Positions 61,565-64,000 of a DNA stretch of 64,000 nt are shown in pieces. A program made the position numbers and the translations under genes. Location: positions 41,379-105,378 of the forward strand of contig NZ_NVQE01000019.1 of the NCBI RefSeq assembly GCF_002591975.1, written 5' to 3'. The stretch is from Mycobacterium neglectum. Its GTDB lineage: Bacteria; Actinomycetota; Actinomycetes; Mycobacteriales; Mycobacteriaceae. A model generated the notes under the pieces. It worked only from the letters and a program-made list of their open reading frames with translations, did not search any database and was not told where the DNA came from. Numbering within the stretch: position 1 is the first letter of the stretch; each line of letters opens with the position of its first letter.

Positions 61565-63013
61565 ATGGGCTGTAATTGGGCGGTGGACGTCACCGTGGTC
61601 GGCAGTGGACCCAACGGATTGGCCGCCGCCGTCATCTGCGCGCGGGCCGGTCTGTCAGTGCAGCTTTTCGAAGCGCAGCCGACGTTGGGAGGCGGCGCGC
61701 GGACCCTGGCCGACCCCGAGTTCAGCGACGTCTTCCACGACGTCTGCTCCGCTGTGCATCCGCTGGCACTCGCATCGCCGTTCCTGACGGCGTTCGATCT
61801 ACCCGCCCGCGGTGTGACCTTGAAGGTGCCCTCCGTCTCGTACGCCAATCCGCTTCCTGGCAAGCCGACGGCGGTCGGCTATCACGACCTCGACCGCACC
61901 TGCGCAGAGCTGCTCCACGGCGATTCGTGGCGCCGGCTGCTCGGTCCGCTCACCGACCGTGATGCTGGTGTCGTCGACTTCCTCCTCGGCGACAAACGTT
62001 CCATTCCGAGCGATCCGATCGCCGCCGCGTTCATCGCCCGAAACATGCTCGAGCAGGGCACCCCGCTGTGGGGCAGGCTCGCCGGCGAAGACGCCCGCGC
62101 GTTGTTCACCGGCGTTGCCGCACATGCCATCAACCGGATGCCGTCGTTCGTCACCACCGGTGCCGGACTGATGTTGGCCACACTTGCGCACACCGTCGGC
62201 TGGGCTATTCCGGTGGGCGGCAGCCAAGCTATTCCTGACGCGTTGATCGCCGACCTGCGCGCTCACGGCGGCACCATCACGGCGGGCGCAGAGGTCACCG
62301 AACCACCAGGCGGCGTCGTGCTTTTCGATACTGCGCCGACCGCGCTGTTGTCCATCTACCGGAACAGAGTGCCGGCTCGATACGCAAAAGCGTTGCAGCG
62401 CTATCGTTTTGGTCCCGGGGTCGCCAAGGTGGACTTCGTGCTCTCTGACGAGATTCCCTGGACTGATCCACGTGCGGCCCAGGCCCCGACACTGCACATG
62501 GGCGGCAGCCGGGAGCAGATGGCGCTTGCCGAAAAAGAAATCGCGGCGGGCAGGCATGCCGAATGGCCGATGGTGCTCGCCGCTCTCCCCCACCTTGCCG
62601 ACCCGAACCGTACTGATGCGCAGGGACGCAGGCCGCTGTGGGCGTATGCGCACGTGCCGCACGGCTCGAGCGTCGACCAGGCCGAAGTGGTGACGAAGGT
62701 ATTCGAGCGGTTCGCACCCGGCTTCCGCGATGTCGTTGTGGCGGTGCGGTCGGTACCTGCATCGCAGTTGTCCGACCACAACGCCAACCTCGTCGGCGGT
62801 GACATCGGTGTCGGCGGCAACTCCCTGATGCACGCGCTGACCGGACCGACGCCGCGATTGAACCCGTGGAGCACACCGATCCCGAAGGTCTACCTGTGCT
62901 CGTCAGCGACTCCGCCCGGCGGCGGCGTGCACGGGATGGCCGGGCTCTACGCGGCGCGCACGGTGCTACGCCGCGAGTTCGGGATCAAGACCTTGCCAGG
63001 CCTCTCGCCGTAG
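61565..63013 (+). CDS. FAD-dependent oxidoreductase, phytoene-dehydrogenase-like (Rv2997-like)
   Basis: A 482-aa flavoprotein with the FAD-binding VVGSGPNGLAAAVICARAG at residues 11-29 and GGGARTLADPEF after it. The rest (GVTLKVPSVSYANPLPG, VGWAIPVGGSQAIPDALI) places it among carotenoid/phytoene dehydrogenase-like proteins. No crt genes are near, and the substrate is unknown. ATG 61565 or GTG 61583 (VDVTVVGSG) can start it. Confidence 0.82.
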   Translation: MGCNWAVDVTVVGSGPNGLAAAVICARAGLSVQLFEAQPTLGGGARTLADPEFSDVFHDVCSAVHPLALASPFLTAFDLPARGVTLKVPSVSYANPLPGKPTAVGYHDLDRTCAELLHGDSWRRLLGPLTDRDAGVVDFLLGDKRSIPSDPIAAAFIARNMLEQGTPLWGRLAGEDARALFTGVAAHAINRMPSFVTTGAGLMLATLAHTVGWAIPVGGSQAIPDALIADLRAHGGTITAGAEVTEPPGGVVLFDTAPTALLSIYRNRVPARYAKALQRYRFGPGVAKVDFVLSDEIPWTDPRAAQAPTLHMGGSREQMALAEKEIAAGRHAEWPMVLAALPHLADPNRTDAQGRRPLWAYAHVPHGSSVDQAEVVTKVFERFAPGFRDVVVAVRSVPASQLSDHNANLVGGDIGVGGNSLMHALTGPTPRLNPWSTPIPKVYLCSSATPPGGGVHGMAGLYAARTVLRREFGIKTLPGLSP

Positions 63014-63022
63014 CCGCCAGGT

Positions 63023-64000
63023 CTACCCGCCGGACGCGAAGAAGTCGATGGCCGCGCGAAGGCTGTCCAGGCGCGGTGCGTGAAGCTCCTCAATCACCGC
63101 ATCCCACCCTGGGCCGCCGACACTGACCGACGCATGTGCGGCCAGGTCGTTGACCATCCGAACGTCGGCGGTGTCCGCCGTTTGCGACCACAACAGCGCG
63201 GCCACCGGGCGCCCTCTGCGTTGGACCGCATCGATGATCGCTGTGCGCGGGACGTCGGCGCCGAGCATCAGCGCGCTGCGTCCATGCTCGACGAGTGCAG
63301 CGCGCAACGCTTCCAGGGCAAGCGAGTGTGTTTCACGCGAAGTGCACGCGAGGATGATCGAGGGGTTTTCGTTCGGTTCAGCGATGGGGAAACGCTGCAG
63401 GGAGCGCGACACCGTCCAGGACAGCGCATGCTCGACATCGATGCAGCCCTCTCCCTGGGCCTGCCGCAGCGCAATCGCATCGAATGCCGGGCGTACCAGT
63501 TGATCCCACGTGTCGAGCACACCGAAGTGGCGCAGGTGACGATCGAGCAGCAGGCCCGCGGTGAACACATCGAAATCGAAGGCGGACTCAAGCAGCGTAG
63601 CGACGTCACCACGCGCCGGCCGCACTGAGTCGATCGCCGTCCGCGCCGCACTGCGCGGGCTGGCGCCCTCGACGATCAATTCGTACATCCGACGCGCGAC
63701 CTCGATATCGGTCTCGCTGTAGAGGCGGTGCCGGCCCGGACTGTGTTCGGGAGGACCCACGCCGTAGCGCTGATTCCAGCTGCGCAGCGTCGCGGTGGGC
63801 ACGCCAACGCGTTCGGCGACGACGCGGACCGGGAACAGAGGTTCGTCCGCGTCGGTGCTCTGGGCACTCTTAGCCTCGATCCACCGACTGACCTGGTGTG
63901 TGGCTGTGAGGTCGGGCTGTCGTTGGTCGTCGGGTTGTGCGCATGAGGTAGCTGCTGGTTTGCCCAGCTTTTCCTCTGCGCTCCGTTCGGGGGCTTTCGG
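63023..64000 (-). CDS. MerR-family regulator with B12-binding-like domain (5' end cut by window)
   Basis: At least 325 residues are visible; the frame is open to base 64000 with no start codon upstream of GTG 63802, so the gene begins outside. After about 57 residues of charged linker comes a MerR helix-turn-helix (VRVVAERVGVPTATLRSWNQRYG), then a helical region with an E-H pair (CIDVEHALSW) and a C-terminal Rossmann-like domain (ACTSRETHSLALEALRAAL). This is the layout of CarH/LitR light sensors, but the Trp ten residues before E-H is replaced by Gln and the ligand loop reads E-x-H-xx-A. Confidence 0.72.
   Translation of the reverse strand, partial: PKAPERSAEEKLGKPAATSCAQPDDQRQPDLTATHQVSRWIEAKSAQSTDADEPLFPVRVVAERVGVPTATLRSWNQRYGVGPPEHSPGRHRLYSETDIEVARRMYELIVEGASPRSAARTAIDSVRPARGDVATLLESAFDFDVFTAGLLLDRHLRHFGVLDTWDQLVRPAFDAIALRQAQGEGCIDVEHALSWTVSRSLQRFPIAEPNENPSIILACTSRETHSLALEALRAALVEHGRSALMLGADVPRTAIIDAVQRRGRPVAALLWSQTADTADVRMVNDLAAHASVSVGGPGWDAVIEELHAPRLDSLRAAIDFFASGG

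Overview
The window is 64 kb of GC-rich, gene-dense chromosome from a mycobacterium. Gene order is nearly collinear with Mycobacterium tuberculosis from lppW (Rv2905) to sepIVA (Rv2927c), then from coaD (Rv2965c) to the Rv2997-type oxidoreductase. The long phthiocerol dimycocerosate/phenolic glycolipid (PDIM/PGL) lipid locus that M. tuberculosis carries between those two blocks is absent. The duplicated dacB2, tandem aldo-keto reductases, added hemerythrin, type-2 IPP isomerase and extra membrane or regulatory genes point to a non-tuberculous, probably fast-growing (Mycolicibacterium-like) species. These synteny statements come from recalled genomes, not from a search.

Region by region. 0-6.6 kb: lipoprotein LppW, a Tat-exported beta-carbonic-anhydrase-like protein, the rpsP-khpA-rimM-trmD ribosome/tRNA operon, two SnoaL-like proteins and two DD-carboxypeptidases. 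6.7-11.9 kb: a CysJ-like diflavin reductase, an amidohydrolase, ffh and a DUF4190-type membrane protein. 11.9-16.4 kb: the nitrogen operon amt-glnB-glnD with GlnR-like boxes upstream. 16.4-26.2 kb: ftsY, fni, smc, acyP, an OsmC protein, mutM, rnc, a DUF177 protein and the DivIVA-like cell-division gene sepIVA. 26.4-33 kb: hemerythrin (behind a SigF-like promoter), coaD, rsmD, pyruvate carboxylase, and a VKOR/DsbA-like oxidative folding pair. 33-40.4 kb: lipN, two aldo-keto reductases, an exported HNH nuclease, recG and a DAK/FakA-like kinase. 40.6-51.4 kb: rpmB, ung, thiL, a stand-alone RAM domain, a DUF3515 protein, ddl, a cystathionine-lyase-like enzyme, gpsA, fbiD, ppk, mutT1 and hupB. 51.5-64 kb: leuD-leuC with a divergent IclR regulator, tRNA-Glu and tRNA-Gln beside gltX, an FAH hydrolase, an MFS transporter, a small membrane protein, serA-leuB, a phytoene-dehydrogenase-like FAD protein, and a MerR/B12-type regulator cut by the window edge.

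Most genes are housekeeping: SRP targeting (ffh, ftsY), chromosome dynamics and repair (smc, recG, mutM, ung, mutT1, hupB), ribosome and tRNA work, nitrogen sensing, leucine and serine synthesis, and cell-wall building (ddl, dacB2, sepIVA). Many start codons lie 6-8 nt after a TANNNT -10 box with no Shine-Dalgarno sequence, the mycobacterial leaderless pattern. I saw no insertion sequence, prophage, CRISPR array or defence island, and no gene-free stretch over 300 bases. The items most worth a second look are the PDIM empty site with its SigF-like hemerythrin promoter, the exported HNH nuclease coupled to recG, the Tat-exported carbonic-anhydrase-like protein, the missing canonical start of rsmD, the gltX/tRNA cluster with a 60-bp tandem repeat, and several long perfect or near-perfect inverted repeats.
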